A DNA stretch of 64,000 bases, taken from NCBI GenBank assembly GCA_005656395.1, contig SRSI01000077.1:1054001-1118000 (forward strand). Direction: 5' to 3'. The notes beneath the pieces are model-generated. The model saw only the letters and a list, made by a program, of their open reading frames with translations. It was not told the DNA's origin and ran no database searches. Positions within the stretch are counted from its first letter, which is position 1; each line of letters starts with the position of its first letter. Source of the DNA: Strongyloides papillosus (taxonomy: Eukaryota > Nematoda > Chromadorea > Rhabditida > Strongyloididae). Below, in pieces: positions 10,613-20,880 of this stretch. The translations under genes and the position numbers were made by a program.

Positions 10613-11120
10613 ATGAAATTACTAATTCTTGCAATCACCTTTATTGCTCTTGGCTCAGTTATGTCTCATCATGGAATGAATGCCGGAGGACCAGATTTCA
10701 TGGAAAAAATGTCTGAGGAAGGAAAACAAAAGTTCAAGGAACTTATGGATGATGATTCAAGGACTAAAGGAGAAATTGAAAATGAAATAAGCAACATCAT
10801 TGCTAGTGAATCTGACGAAGTTAAAGTAAGTAACAATTGTTTAAGTTAAATAATAAATATCACTATAGAAAGAATTTGAAGAAGTTAAAGCCAAAAAAGA
10901 ACAATTTCAAAATGAATTAAAGACCAAATTCCAAGATACTATTTCGAAACTTTCACCAGAAGCTCAAAATGTTGTTTCACAGATTGAATCCATTCACAAT
11001 AATACGTATATAACTCTTGAGCAAGAATTTCAACAAATAAAAGATGTAATCGCTACAGTAACTGATGAAACAGTAAAAGCAGAACTTGAAGAACTTAAAA
11101 AGAACATTTCCAAGCAATGA
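10613..11120 (+). CDS. Secreted SXP/RAL-2 (DUF148)-like nematode protein, 154 aa, two exons
   Basis: Exon 10613-10825 (71 codons) joins exon 10869-11120 across a 43 bp intron (GTAAGT...CTATAG) in phase 0. Residues 1-18 (MKLLILAITFIALGSVMS) form a clear signal peptide. The mature protein is small, acidic and almost wholly helical (GKQKFKELMDD, FEEVKAKKEQFQ, SPEAQNVVSQIES, VKAELEELKK). The ...LSPEAQ... pattern is common in the nematode-specific SXP/RAL-2, Ani s 5-like family. Members are secreted, often cuticle or excretory antigens, and some bind Ca or Mg; the function is poorly known. The upstream ATG-less extension from 10583 is rejected because it would precede the signal peptide. Without a profile search, another helical secreted family cannot be excluded. 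Confidence 0.72.
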
Positions 11121-11383
11121 TAGAATAGAAAAAGACTGAAAAAATTCTCTGGGAAAAGCTTAAAAATAAAATAAAAATAAAAATTTCTAATTTTTAAAAA
11201 TATGTCGAAACATCACATACCAGCCAAATATAAAAAAATTATACAGAAAAATTTTTGACACTTTTTAAAAAAATTTTTCTTTACATTTAAGTAGATTCAT
11301 TTCTTCTAGCAATAAAGTAAACCACTAGTCCAATTGTTTTATCTTTCCAAGACCATATATTTTTTATTATCATAATTTGTAAA

Positions 11384-11748
11384 ATGTCCACATTAAAAAA
11401 GGAAGTATTTTTGAAGCTCTATAGGGATTTAATCAAAACTTCTCTTGGTGTATGTTTTCCTTCCTTTTTTTTCTTTCTATATTTTTAATTGCAGTTTCCT
11501 CAATACAACTATAGAAAATTTTTCGTTCGCCGCGTCAGGGATCATTTTGAAATTCACAAAAACGAAACTGATCCTAAAAAATTAACAGCTTTTTATCAGG
11601 TAATATTTTTATATACCACAAAATTTTACACAAATACATAAACGTACATATAATTTTTTAGGAAGGTATTAAAAATCTTGAAGTACTAAAAAGGCAGGCT
11701 GACTTGTCAAAATCTTTTTCACGAAAGCCTCTTGTTATTGAGCAATAA
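11384..11748 (+). CDS. LYRM4: LYRM4/ISD11, cysteine-desulfurase partner, 85 aa, three exons
   Basis: Exons 11384-11449, 11495-11599 and 11662-11748 join in phase 0 across introns of 45 and 62 bp (donors GTATGT and GTAATA; acceptors TTGCAG and TTTTAG). The protein is 85 residues, close to the 91 of human LYRM4. It has the LYR tripeptide at 12-14 (KLYRDLIK), then FPQYNYRKFFVRRVRDHF, the ISD11 core with its Y-N-Y-R and R-R-x-R-D-x-F positions. It ends in LEVLKRQADL. ISD11 binds the NFS1 cysteine desulfurase and acyl carrier protein in the mitochondrial matrix and is needed for Fe-S cluster assembly. All exons are too short to appear as long open frames. The MNAT1 ATG lies only 27 bp after the stop. 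Confidence 0.9.
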
Positions 11749-11775
11749 ACTTTTAAATTTACAACAAGAAATACA

Positions 11776-12705
11776 ATGGGAGATATAAAAATATGTACTA
11801 ATTGCAAGTCTCAATCAGACTTAAATCCATCAATGAAAATTATGATCAATATTTGTGGCCATCCAATTTGTAACTACTGCGTTGAAACAATATGGTCAAG
11901 GAACTCTGCACCATGTAGGGATTGTAATAAAATATTAAAAAAGCATGAATTCTGGGAACAACAATTTGATGATCCTACTATAGAAAAAGAAAATTACTTT
12001 CGTCGAAGAGTCAAAAAAATATACAACTTAAAAAGAGATTGTTTTCCAACATTAGAAGCATATAATAATTTCTTAGAGAAAATAGAGGACCTCGTCTACA
12101 ACTTAACCTATGACATTGATGTATCTGCTACAGAAGAAGAAATTGCTAAATTTGCCAAAGATAATGCTGACATAATTGATCAATGTAAAAGAAAGAAAGA
12201 CGACGATCAAATATGGATAGAAAGAGCTATAAATGATGAGAATAACAGCAAATCGCGATTATTTGCCAGAATAGAACAAGAAAAACAAGAAAAAGCTCTT
12301 AGAGATGCTTCTAAAATCGACACAAAAAGTGTTATTGATGAACTCAAGAATTCTTCTATTCCTGCTGATTTAATTTTAGAAAGAAAGAGAAAAATGCAGG
12401 CTGATCAAGATGCTAAATTACAAGATGAAGAGAGACGAAAGAAACTCGAAAAAGCAGAAAAGAAGAAATACAAAGAATATGCCTCTTTCACAACCACACG
12501 TTCTGTGGGTGTTGCCTACCATCACAAGAAAACTGATCTTCAAATTAATGGTCCACCTGTTCCTTCTTTATCTGATATTAAGACCACAGGATACTTGAAT
12601 TATGTACCAGAATGTTCTAAATCCGCACAAGCTGGTGGCTTCTCAACTGAAATTGGAATAATGAAAAATCTTTTTGCCTCTAGAATTGATCTGTTTTTGT
12701 TTTGA
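11776..12705 (+). CDS. mnat-1: MNAT1/MAT1, CDK-activating kinase assembly factor (TFIIH), 309 aa
   Basis: An N-terminal C3HC4 RING finger has C7, C10, C27, H29, C32, C35, C47 and C50 in the spacing C-x2-C-x16-C-x-H-x2-C-x2-C-x11-C-x2-C. It is followed by RRVKKIYNLKRDCFPTLEAY and a long helical, Lys/Glu-rich middle, as in MAT1. The C-terminus has a hydrophobic, Gly-containing end (QAGGFSTEIG) like the CDK7/cyclin H-binding tail. MAT1 stabilises CDK7-cyclin H and tethers it to TFIIH for Pol II CTD phosphorylation and cell-cycle CDK activation. Length equals human MAT1 (309). The gene is intronless and may be co-transcribed with LYRM4 immediately upstream. Confidence 0.95.
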   Translation: MGDIKICTNCKSQSDLNPSMKIMINICGHPICNYCVETIWSRNSAPCRDCNKILKKHEFWEQQFDDPTIEKENYFRRRVKKIYNLKRDCFPTLEAYNNFLEKIEDLVYNLTYDIDVSATEEEIAKFAKDNADIIDQCKRKKDDDQIWIERAINDENNSKSRLFARIEQEKQEKALRDASKIDTKSVIDELKNSSIPADLILERKRKMQADQDAKLQDEERRKKLEKAEKKKYKEYASFTTTRSVGVAYHHKKTDLQINGPPVPSLSDIKTTGYLNYVPECSKSAQAGGFSTEIGIMKNLFASRIDLFLF

Positions 12706-13847
12706 AAAGTTATGATTGATTATTGCTTTTAAAATATATTTTTTTCTATTGTATTTACTTGTGTATTAGTTTAGTATAAATATTAATAATTTCTCAAGTT
12801 AGATTGTCAAAAGCAAAGCGAATTTTGAAACTTCATTAATTGTGTATTTTTGTATAAAGTTATTTCAAAATATTATTTATGAATTTTGATAAAAAGGATA
12901 ATCATTTAAAAGCATTTTCAAAATTATTAGTTGCGAAGATAAGGATTTCTCAAATGTAAATTACAATAATTTTTAAATTTGTTACTTGAAATATTCAATG
13001 ATGTTGGAGAAAAATTATAGATGTGTAACTATGTAATTTATTTTAAAACACATCGTAAAAATTTATTTCACAACTCTGAAGAAAAAAAATAAAAGGTAAA
13101 AAATGTTGTTGGATTTGAACTTACTTCGCTATTTGAATCACAATTATTTTAATATAAAGTGAAACTTAAAGTGAATTTTAAAAATAGGAAACAAATCAAC
13201 GAATAACATTAAAATATGGTTATACTAAAAACAATTTCTGAATCATTTCAATTTTTAAGTTAAAATAAAATATAATAATGTGCAAGCTTAAACTTGTTTA
13301 GCAGTATGTAAGAAATAATAGATTTTTTATATTTATAATTATATAGTAGTTTTATAGAAAAAAAAAACTCGTTGAATTCTTTTAAATACATAAACATGTT
13401 AATCTTATTTTAAGTGAAACTGTGGCAATCTTTTAAAAAAATCTAATTTGTTAGAAAGTTTATTTATTTATGAAAATTGTTCTATACTTTATATACTTCT
13501 TGAAGTACGAATTTGACCTTTTTTATAATTATTTAGGAAAATATAATTTTTGTAATACTTTTATCGAAATCCTACTATGATAAAATTTTAAAAACTTGCT
13601 TTACAGTAGTAGAAGATTTACGACCATTACATATAGAGATAAACTAATAAATAAAACATATTGTAGTAAACTATTAAAAAATGTTAGAAAAGGAGGATTT
13701 CGAGACAAGAAGTTCAAAACAGTTTATCGAATTTTCTAAAATATGTTTCAAACAATCTTTTACATTTAACCTATTGTATACTTGAAAGTTCTACAGGAGT
13801 AATTTTATTTTCCCAATAATGGCTAATTATATTTACAACGTGTTTTC
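12706..13847. other. Convergent 3'-3' intergenic region, no gene seen
   Basis: These 1.1 kb separate the MNAT1 stop (+) from the MIC60 stop (-). The sequence is A/T-rich with poly-A runs (for example near 13362). A GGATTTGAAC at 13114-13123 resembles a reverse tRNA B box, but no cloverleaf forms around it. Nothing else was recognised. Confidence 0.5.
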
Positions 13848-15828
13848 CTAATAAATTGAACAGGCACTGATAACAACAGCACGAGCAACAAGTAATTCTG
13901 CCAACAAACGTGTGTTTAAGAAATTTTGTGTATCTTTTATCCAATCATTAGCAACATTTCTAGATTCACCTTTCAAAAGTTGAGCAAGTTTTACAGCAGT
14001 TTCGAAGTCCTCTCTCGAGACAAAATAGTTAACTCTTTCTAATATATCATATGTAGAAATGTTATTAATGTCAATTTTGTCATTTCTTGAGTACTCTCTA
14101 CCAATTTCAATAGTAAAGAAGGATTGAACATATGAAGAGATGTATTTCATGATCGTCCCTCCATTATCGTCAATCTTGGCTACTCTTTTTGAAACTTTAT
14201 AAACTTTTTGGAATATATTCTTAAGATCCTCTTGTGTATATACTCCATTTTTGACAACATCTTTATCAAATGAATCTACTAAAACTTCTATAAATCTATC
14301 ACCTTTGCCAATAGTCTTAATTGTTTCAAGTTCCTTTTCTAAAGGTTTTCTACGTTTTTCCATAGAATCTCCAGCTTTTACTCCATAAACAATTGACTCA
14401 AGGAGGTTTTTGGATGCTAACCAACATTGTTTAGCTTTTCTATTCTCAATATCAAGAACAGCTCTCTTATCAAGAGCATGTTCAATACCTTCTAACTGAG
14501 AAATTGCCATCTCAAATTCTTGAGAGTGTTTGACTCTTTCTTTTTGAATAGCTTCATTGACTTTTTCAGAATTCTCTATATCATGAATCTCTTTTTGGGT
14601 TCTTATGACTTTCTCTAAATGATCAGCATGAGCACTCTTCTCTCTCAATAGACGTTCTTCCCATTCTTTGTTAAATTTTTCGGTTATTTTAGCTATTTCA
14701 GCCTCCTTATTAACCATTTGCATGGATGATATTTTATCAATTTCTTGTTGAAGTTTCTCTCTCGCAATTGCTTCATCAAGTTCTCTTTGTCTCTTAACTG
14801 CCAAAGCCACATTTTCTCTTTCCCTCAATTCTTGTTCGATTAAACGCTTGTTCAATTTTGAAACTTTTAAATGAGCGTGAACTAACAGATTATTAAGTTC
14901 CTTCTCAGTTAACGTTGATCCACTGGCACTTGTATCTATTGATGGAGCTATAGCTTTAACCTCTTCTAAAAATGTATTTTTACTTTCTTCGACAAGGTCC
15001 TTATAGTTCTTAAGAACATCAATTTCATTAGAAGTTTTTTTAATCAAAAGGTTAGTACGATCTATTTCAGCCTTTAATTGGTAAACAGTTTGAGCAGCAT
15101 TATAAATTAAAGGATTAGTAGCAGTTAAAGGGTTATTTTTTCCTTCATCAATAACTTTCTCTAGATTAGAGATTAATTTTAAAGCTGCAACTTCAGCAGC
15201 ACCATCATCAGCAGCAAGTTTATCAACATGTTTCTTAGCTTCTGTTACTGTTTTCCAATTAGCGTCCGCACCATTATCTATAGCTTGTTTGAAAACTTTA
15301 GCATAATTCTTATATCCTTCACAAGTAAATATCTTAGCTGAATTAGCAACATGAATTTTATCTTGTGCATCAGTTAAGCATTTCATTAATTTATTTTCAA
15401 GATCCTTATTTTCTTTATTTTTCTTAATCATTAATGAATCTTTTGAAATTTCATTTCCAACTGCCTTTTGTTTAACCTCAATGGGAGATACTTCAATTGG
15501 TTTCTTTGAAGGAAGCTTTTCAGGTTCTTCTTTAATTTCTGGTTTTTCAGTTTTTGGAGTTTGGTAGATCTTTTTTGGAATGACAGTTAACGACGGAGTT
15601 ATATTTTCCTTTACGTTTTTTACTGTAGACCTACAGATTCAAAAAAATAATTGCTTCAACAAAATAAACTTACTCTGAAGGTCCTAGGACTAAATTGAAA
15701 ACTTCTTTTGATTTTGGAACCAATTCTTCGACTGTTGAACGGGCTTTTGGATTATAATGAGCAGTAGCAATGGTTCCTCCAGCTACAGCTGCTGTAGTTG
15801 TACCGGTTATAATGACAAACTTTTTCAT
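13848..15828 (-). CDS. immt-1: MIC60/mitofilin, MICOS core subunit, 645 aa, two exons
   Basis: Exon 15828-15674 joins exon 15630-13848 across a 43 bp intron (GTAAGT...CTGTAG). The protein has one N-terminal membrane segment (about residues 4-25, FVIITGTTTAAVAGGTIATA), a Pro/Lys-rich linker, a long coiled coil and a helical C-terminal mitofilin domain. The sequence AIDNGADANWKTV and the C-terminal VNYFVSREDFETAVKLAQLL, followed by RNVANDWIKD, match the family signature. MIC60 shapes cristae junctions in the inner mitochondrial membrane. The start is immediately preceded by an in-frame TAA, so no longer N-terminus is encoded by this exon. The usual cleavable presequence before the membrane segment is therefore missing or very short. 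C. elegans has two paralogues, so the -1 label is provisional. Gene identity is firm. Confidence 0.9.
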
Positions 15829-16045
15829 TTATCCCTAGAAGACCTAAAAAACACATATATATTTATACGGTAACAATCAAATAAATAGAAAGAACATCAA
15901 AGAAAATTCTTTCTCCATTTCAATAATACAACACATTGGGGTAATATACACTAAACAAAATTCCCAAAACGAAAAAAATTATAAAAATAAATATTTGATA
16001 GAAACAAATAGTATATAAAATTATATATAAGAAAATTTTAATTAT

Positions 16046-19000
16046 TTACAATGTAATTCCTGATAAATTATTATCCTTAATTTCACCAATGCTACTTTTA
16101 ATAATTTCATTAATATCAATGATAGTTAACTGTGCATGAAGCCTCACGACATCATCTTCATCGTATTTATAAATAACTTTAAGTTCACAGTAGATTTTGG
16201 TCAAGATATCCAAGGGAATGACAGTTCCTAATAGTAATTGTGTATCAGTTGATTGAATGATGGATCTTAGTAAATGAAGAGCTGATCTTCTCACCAAAGG
16301 AGTGGAATCTTTCGATTTTATTAAAAAATTAATTCCTGTTAAAAGTTCGTGAATTATACTTCCATATTTAGTTCCTTTACAAGCACATATAAGATCAGCT
16401 AAAGCATTCAAAGATGAAGCTTTTATAATTTCATCTTCATTTTTGAAATCTTTTAATAATACATTTAAGATTTGATCAAAATATTGTGGAGCAAGGTAAC
16501 CTAGTAATTTACAAACTTTTGATATTGCTTCACCAAGTTTTCCACGAAATGCAATGTTTTCTTTATCGGAATAGTTAACAAACATATCAATTAGATTAAA
16601 TAAGTATGGATCAGGTTGAATATATGCTATCTCTGACAATACTGATATGGCACTAAGAAATACATAACTCTCATTATCTTTGACATAATTTGGAACAATA
16701 CTAAACAACAGTTGAAGACGATCTTTCTTTAAAAATTGAAGATTTTTGTTCCTTATTTCTCTAGCAATAATAATTAAACCATGTCCCTTCACAGCTTCAA
16801 GTTCATCTTTTAAATCTTCTAAACATTCTTCAAATAAATCACTTCTTTTTGTATCATAAATAACACGTTCAGACGATGGAGATTCATTTATAATAATGCC
16901 TTCAAGTTTAATACCAAGGAAATTTGTAATGATTTCAATAATTCCTACAGCTTCATCTCTTAATGATGACAGAGCACTAAATTTTTCCGACAAAATAACA
17001 AACTTCTTCAATATTTTCCCAAGTTCTTCTAAAGATTTAGTAATGTTAGCGTTGTTTTCAGCAACTAGTATTATAGCTGCGAGAACTGCAATGCCAAATT
17101 TTAATGTTTCACACTCCTCATAGGTATTCTTCATTAATTTTCTATTATAACGTCTAATAATTATACAGACAACATCTATAATTCCAACAATAGTCTCTGT
17201 ACTAATTAAATCGAATTTCTTTATATCTTCTGTACTCTTTATAAAATGTTCTACTACATTTGCAAGAACAAATATTAATAAGAAAGTTTCTTCTTCACTA
17301 GCTTCTAATGCTTCATCAATATTAACAAATCTGTTACGTTTCTCCTTTTCTTTACAATCTTCAACTTCTTGAACAAGTGATTGATTCTCAAATTTAGTTA
17401 AATTAATAGCTTTGAAAATTTTAGTTAAAAGTTTTAATTGTATATTTATGTCATCAAAGAGGAGTTTCATGTTTTCAAAAATTGCTTGAATAGAAGAGCT
17501 ATTATCATCTTCAATTGGAACTGAATCTAATATATTTAATAATATACCATCAAAATGGAAGTTGCTCTGCTCTGACTCTATCAAATTACTCTTTTTAAAA
17601 GTATCTACTTTAAAATATTTTGATGTATTAACAATGGATGAAATTTTACCCCGTTTTAACAATATATCAAAGAAAAGTTTGCATTTTTCATCATCAGTTA
17701 AATTGTCTATTACACCAAACAATATATTTTTGAGTGCTTTTCTGAACGGTAAATCATCTTCTAATTGTGAAGTTAAACTTATCCAAAGATAAAAGAATCC
17801 TTTTTCAATTATTTCACTACAAAGAAATTTCCTCAACAATCCTTTTCCGGTAGTTAAATATGTTTCTAAAAGTACAAAGGATTGATCTATTTCTACAGAC
17901 CAGAGGCCCCTATTGGTGTCATGATCTAATTGAATACCTTTTTCAAGGAGTATTGTCCAAGGATTCAAAACTCGGTAAACAAAAAATTTATCTACTATTT
18001 TCTTCTCCTTTTTAAAAACAATGTCAATTAATGAACCAAACATTAATCTAAATTTCCTGGTCCACTCTTGCGAAAAAAGTAGTAGATCAAAAAGCTGCTC
18101 TAGAATATTTTTATAGTAGTCTTCTAAAGAAACGCTTGATGGACAAGAACCTAGAAGTTTTGCCAATTCATTCATTCCTACAGAATTTTCAAAAAATTTA
18201 ATATCTGTCAGATTTTCTATGGCTGTAACAAAGTTGGTTAATCCCCTTTTATAACAAAGAAACTTTGATAATTTACACCCACAAACAATTCTATACCACT
18301 TTGGAGAGTCCTTATTTGTATATTGTGCAAACAATGCTTTAAAAACAGATACACTGTTTACTGTATTCTCTATCACTTCATTGTAATCTTCTTTAAAATT
18401 CACAATACCATAATGAACTAATTGTTCATTACCGGATATAAATATTGCAAGAAATTTTTCTAAAACAATGAATTTTATTTTCTTGTTACTGTTTAAAAGT
18501 TTAAACAAAAGCTCAATTGATTTATGTAATAAAATTTTGCGCACATTTAAATCATTATATTTCTTCCATTCTTTCATTGGTACTCTAAGTAATTTTGTAA
18601 TGGGAACGCCAACACCATCTTCAAGACATGGATATATTGCAACAGAAATGAAAAACTCTAAAGACTTTAACAAAATTTTCTCTCCTTCAACTGAAAGACA
18701 CAAATCATCTGTAATATTACTATCATTTCTAACTTCTTCCAAAAACTATAAAAATAAATAAACAAAAAAACAAAATTACACATACATCATCATACAAATA
18801 TAATAATAAAATGCTGAAATTTATTCTTGGATCCTGAGAAATTGATATATATTCTTGAAATGCATTTGAATATTCTTCAAATTTTTTAATACAACCAGTT
18901 TCTTTGAATTTTTCAAGTCCTCTGCAAAACGCATCATCAATTGGATCAAATTTGATAATAGAATTTTTTGAAACCTTTACATCTAAAAAAGTTTAAATCA

Positions 19001-19065
19001 TTTGTGTAATTGAAGTTACCATGAAATGTTGTAACAAAATCTAAAAGTTTTAATGACGTTTGCAT
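16046..19065 (-). CDS. TANGO6/RTP1-type HEAT-repeat protein, 980 aa, three exons
   Basis: Exons 19065-19020, 18982-18786 and 18745-16046 join in frame; introns are 37 and 40 bp. Long open frames in the region begin at TTG codons (18742, 19128), so the ATG at 19065 (MQTSLKLLDF) is preferred. The protein is all-helical with HEAT-like repeats. The C-terminal third has VKGHGLIIIAREI near residue 730, NESYVFLSAISVLSEIA, IKASSLNALADL, PLVRRSALHLLRSI and DDVVRLHAQLTI near residue 948. These match the RTP1_C1 and RTP1_C2 domains of human TANGO6 and yeast RTP1. RTP1 takes part in cytoplasmic assembly and nuclear import of RNA polymerases; Drosophila Tango6 came from a Golgi/secretion screen. The gene lies 217 bp upstream of MIC60 on the same strand. 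Confidence 0.85.
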
Positions 19066-19383
19066 GATAAATATAATTACACTGACGATGAAATATCCAA
19101 TTAGAGAAAAAATTTTAAGCAATCTCAAAAAACCACAGAATTTTTAAAAAGAAATTTGGTGAATCGTTTATACGTGGTCAATTTTGGCTAACTAATATTT
19201 AGGTCTGTGAATTACTGTAATTTCTCATGTAAGGTATTATATTATGAAAGAAGAATAATTATTTAGTAGATTAATTAAAAGTTATGAAATAATAATTATG
19301 TTTTATTGTCGAATTACATAGGCAAATATTATTAGTTATATAGTTAAAATTAGTATTCATTTTAAAATAATTTTGAGGAATAT
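19066..19383. other. Short intergenic region, no gene seen
   Basis: These 318 bp lie between the kinase stop and the TANGO6 start, both on the minus strand. The region should hold the TANGO6 promoter or an intercistronic spacer. No specific element was recognised. Confidence 0.45.
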
Positions 19384-20403
19384 TTAATACGATTGTTTGT
19401 TCCAGTCATAAGGCTGAGTTAAATCAACATTATTGTTTTTAGCTTCTTCCTTTATAGTTTCATAGAAATAGTTATAATCAACTTTATCTGCATACGTTAA
19501 TGTATCAAGATATATGAGAAATTGATTAAATTTTTGACAATTATCATTTGGGAAAAGATATTTTTTCTCTTTTCTTGATCTAATCTTCATTTCACAAACA
19601 TCATTTATTGATTTTGTTCTACCCCAATATAATCCAAATGGAAGTAAAGATTCAGCAAACATATAAACCCATGCTTCAATATCATCTTTCCTTCCATTGT
19701 CAAGACCTTTATGAGTTGCTAAAGGTGCATAACGTATTGTACCTTTAAACTTGCATTTTTCTCTAGGTGTTTTTAATTCACCTTTCTGATTTAGTATATA
19801 TCTTGCTAGTCCAAAATCGAGAATATATATTATTTCATTTTTTTGTTCTCTTCCAATAGCGAAATTAGCAGGTTTTATATCTCTATGTATGTAATTAATT
19901 TTATGAAGATCTTCTAAAGCTTCTAAACATTGGATAGAAACTTTAAAGTTTGTACTGTCACTGAATATTTTCTGCAAGGATCTGTTACGAAGATCGAGTA
20001 AATTTTTTCCAACAAGATCCATAACAATTAGATAGTAGTCTTTTTTCTTACACCTATCATACATTTTTAAAAAATGTGAATGTGAGAAATTAACACTTTC
20101 CAAGTCTTTTAATACTTTAACTTCCATTTTTAATTTAAGGCTTTTTTTCTTTGGATTCTTCTTTTCAACTTTCATGGCATATCGACAATTATTCTTTGTA
20201 TTTAAAACACAGTATACTGATCCGTAACCACCTTCACCTAGTAACGTTTCAATAACATAGCTTGATTTTTTTGTTTGCACTACTCGTTTCTTGATGAATG
20301 ATTTAATTTTTATAAATAAAAAAAAACTTACAACGTTTATATCACTATTAAAATCACCAACATAAACAAGAGTTGAATTTTTTATTGAATCTTTTGATGG
20401 CAT
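19384..20403 (-). CDS. Casein kinase 1-family (worm TTBK-like) protein kinase
   Basis: An open frame of 339 codons. It contains the glycine loop LLGEGGYGSVY, the lysine strand YAMKVEKK, the catalytic loop HRDIKPANFAIG, DFGLAR, and the CK1-type activation segment GTIRYAPLATHKGLDNGRKD followed by DIEAW. All catalytic residues (K, HRD, DFG) are present, so it is likely active. The Y-A-P-L-A-T-H and G-R-K-D-D pattern places it in the nematode-expanded CK1 group, many of which are testis-enriched in C. elegans; that expression here is inference. A 42 bp segment (20331-20290) begins GTAAGT, ends AAG, is T-rich and would add 14 hydrophobic residues before the kinase fold. It is probably a small intron, giving 325 residues. 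Confidence 0.88.
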   Translation of the reverse strand: MPSKDSIKNSTLVYVGDFNSDINVVSFFLFIKIKSFIKKRVVQTKKSSYVIETLLGEGGYGSVYCVLNTKNNCRYAMKVEKKNPKKKSLKLKMEVKVLKDLESVNFSHSHFLKMYDRCKKKDYYLIVMDLVGKNLLDLRNRSLQKIFSDSTNFKVSIQCLEALEDLHKINYIHRDIKPANFAIGREQKNEIIYILDFGLARYILNQKGELKTPREKCKFKGTIRYAPLATHKGLDNGRKDDIEAWVYMFAESLLPFGLYWGRTKSINDVCEMKIRSRKEKKYLFPNDNCQKFNQFLIYLDTLTYADKVDYNYFYETIKEEAKNNNVDLTQPYDWNKQSY

Positions 20404-20880
20404 GCCATAAAATTATAGTAATAAAAAATAATATTGAATTTAAAGAATTTTTTGTTGGATTTTGAGGAAATTTTAAATTTCAAATATTCTATATTAATAA
20501 TAAAAATAATTAGCATTTATAAGAAAAATGAATCTTTTATATTTATAACACGTCATGGTTTTAATAGAAATCAAAAAAAAATTAAAATTTTGCTTTTTAA
20601 AAATTACATTTTGCATTTATTAAGAAAATTTTTATGAAGCTGTTAACTGAACTTATTTTATATGATAATTTTGATATAGTTTTTCTATTATGACAAAACT
20701 ATTATGTCATTCACACGAATGTCTTTATGAAAAATATTTTCCATTTTATATGAGTGAACGTGTAAGTTTTTCTAACATAATAAATAAATTCAAAATTTTT
20801 GCAATTCAAAATTAATAATATAAACTGCATATATACAATAAAATTCATATTTTAATTTCAACAAAGATATACATATATAA
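20404..20880. other. Intergenic region, no gene seen
   Basis: These 477 bp between two minus-strand genes are AT-rich. A 67-codon plus-strand open frame (20434-20637) is rich in Ile/Lys/Phe from A/T bias and is not credible. Confidence 0.45.

Noticed and set aside
13108..13135. GGATTTGAAC, resembling a tRNA B box on the minus strand
   Set aside because: The flanks do not pair into a T stem, and no A box, anticodon arm or acceptor stem can be drawn.
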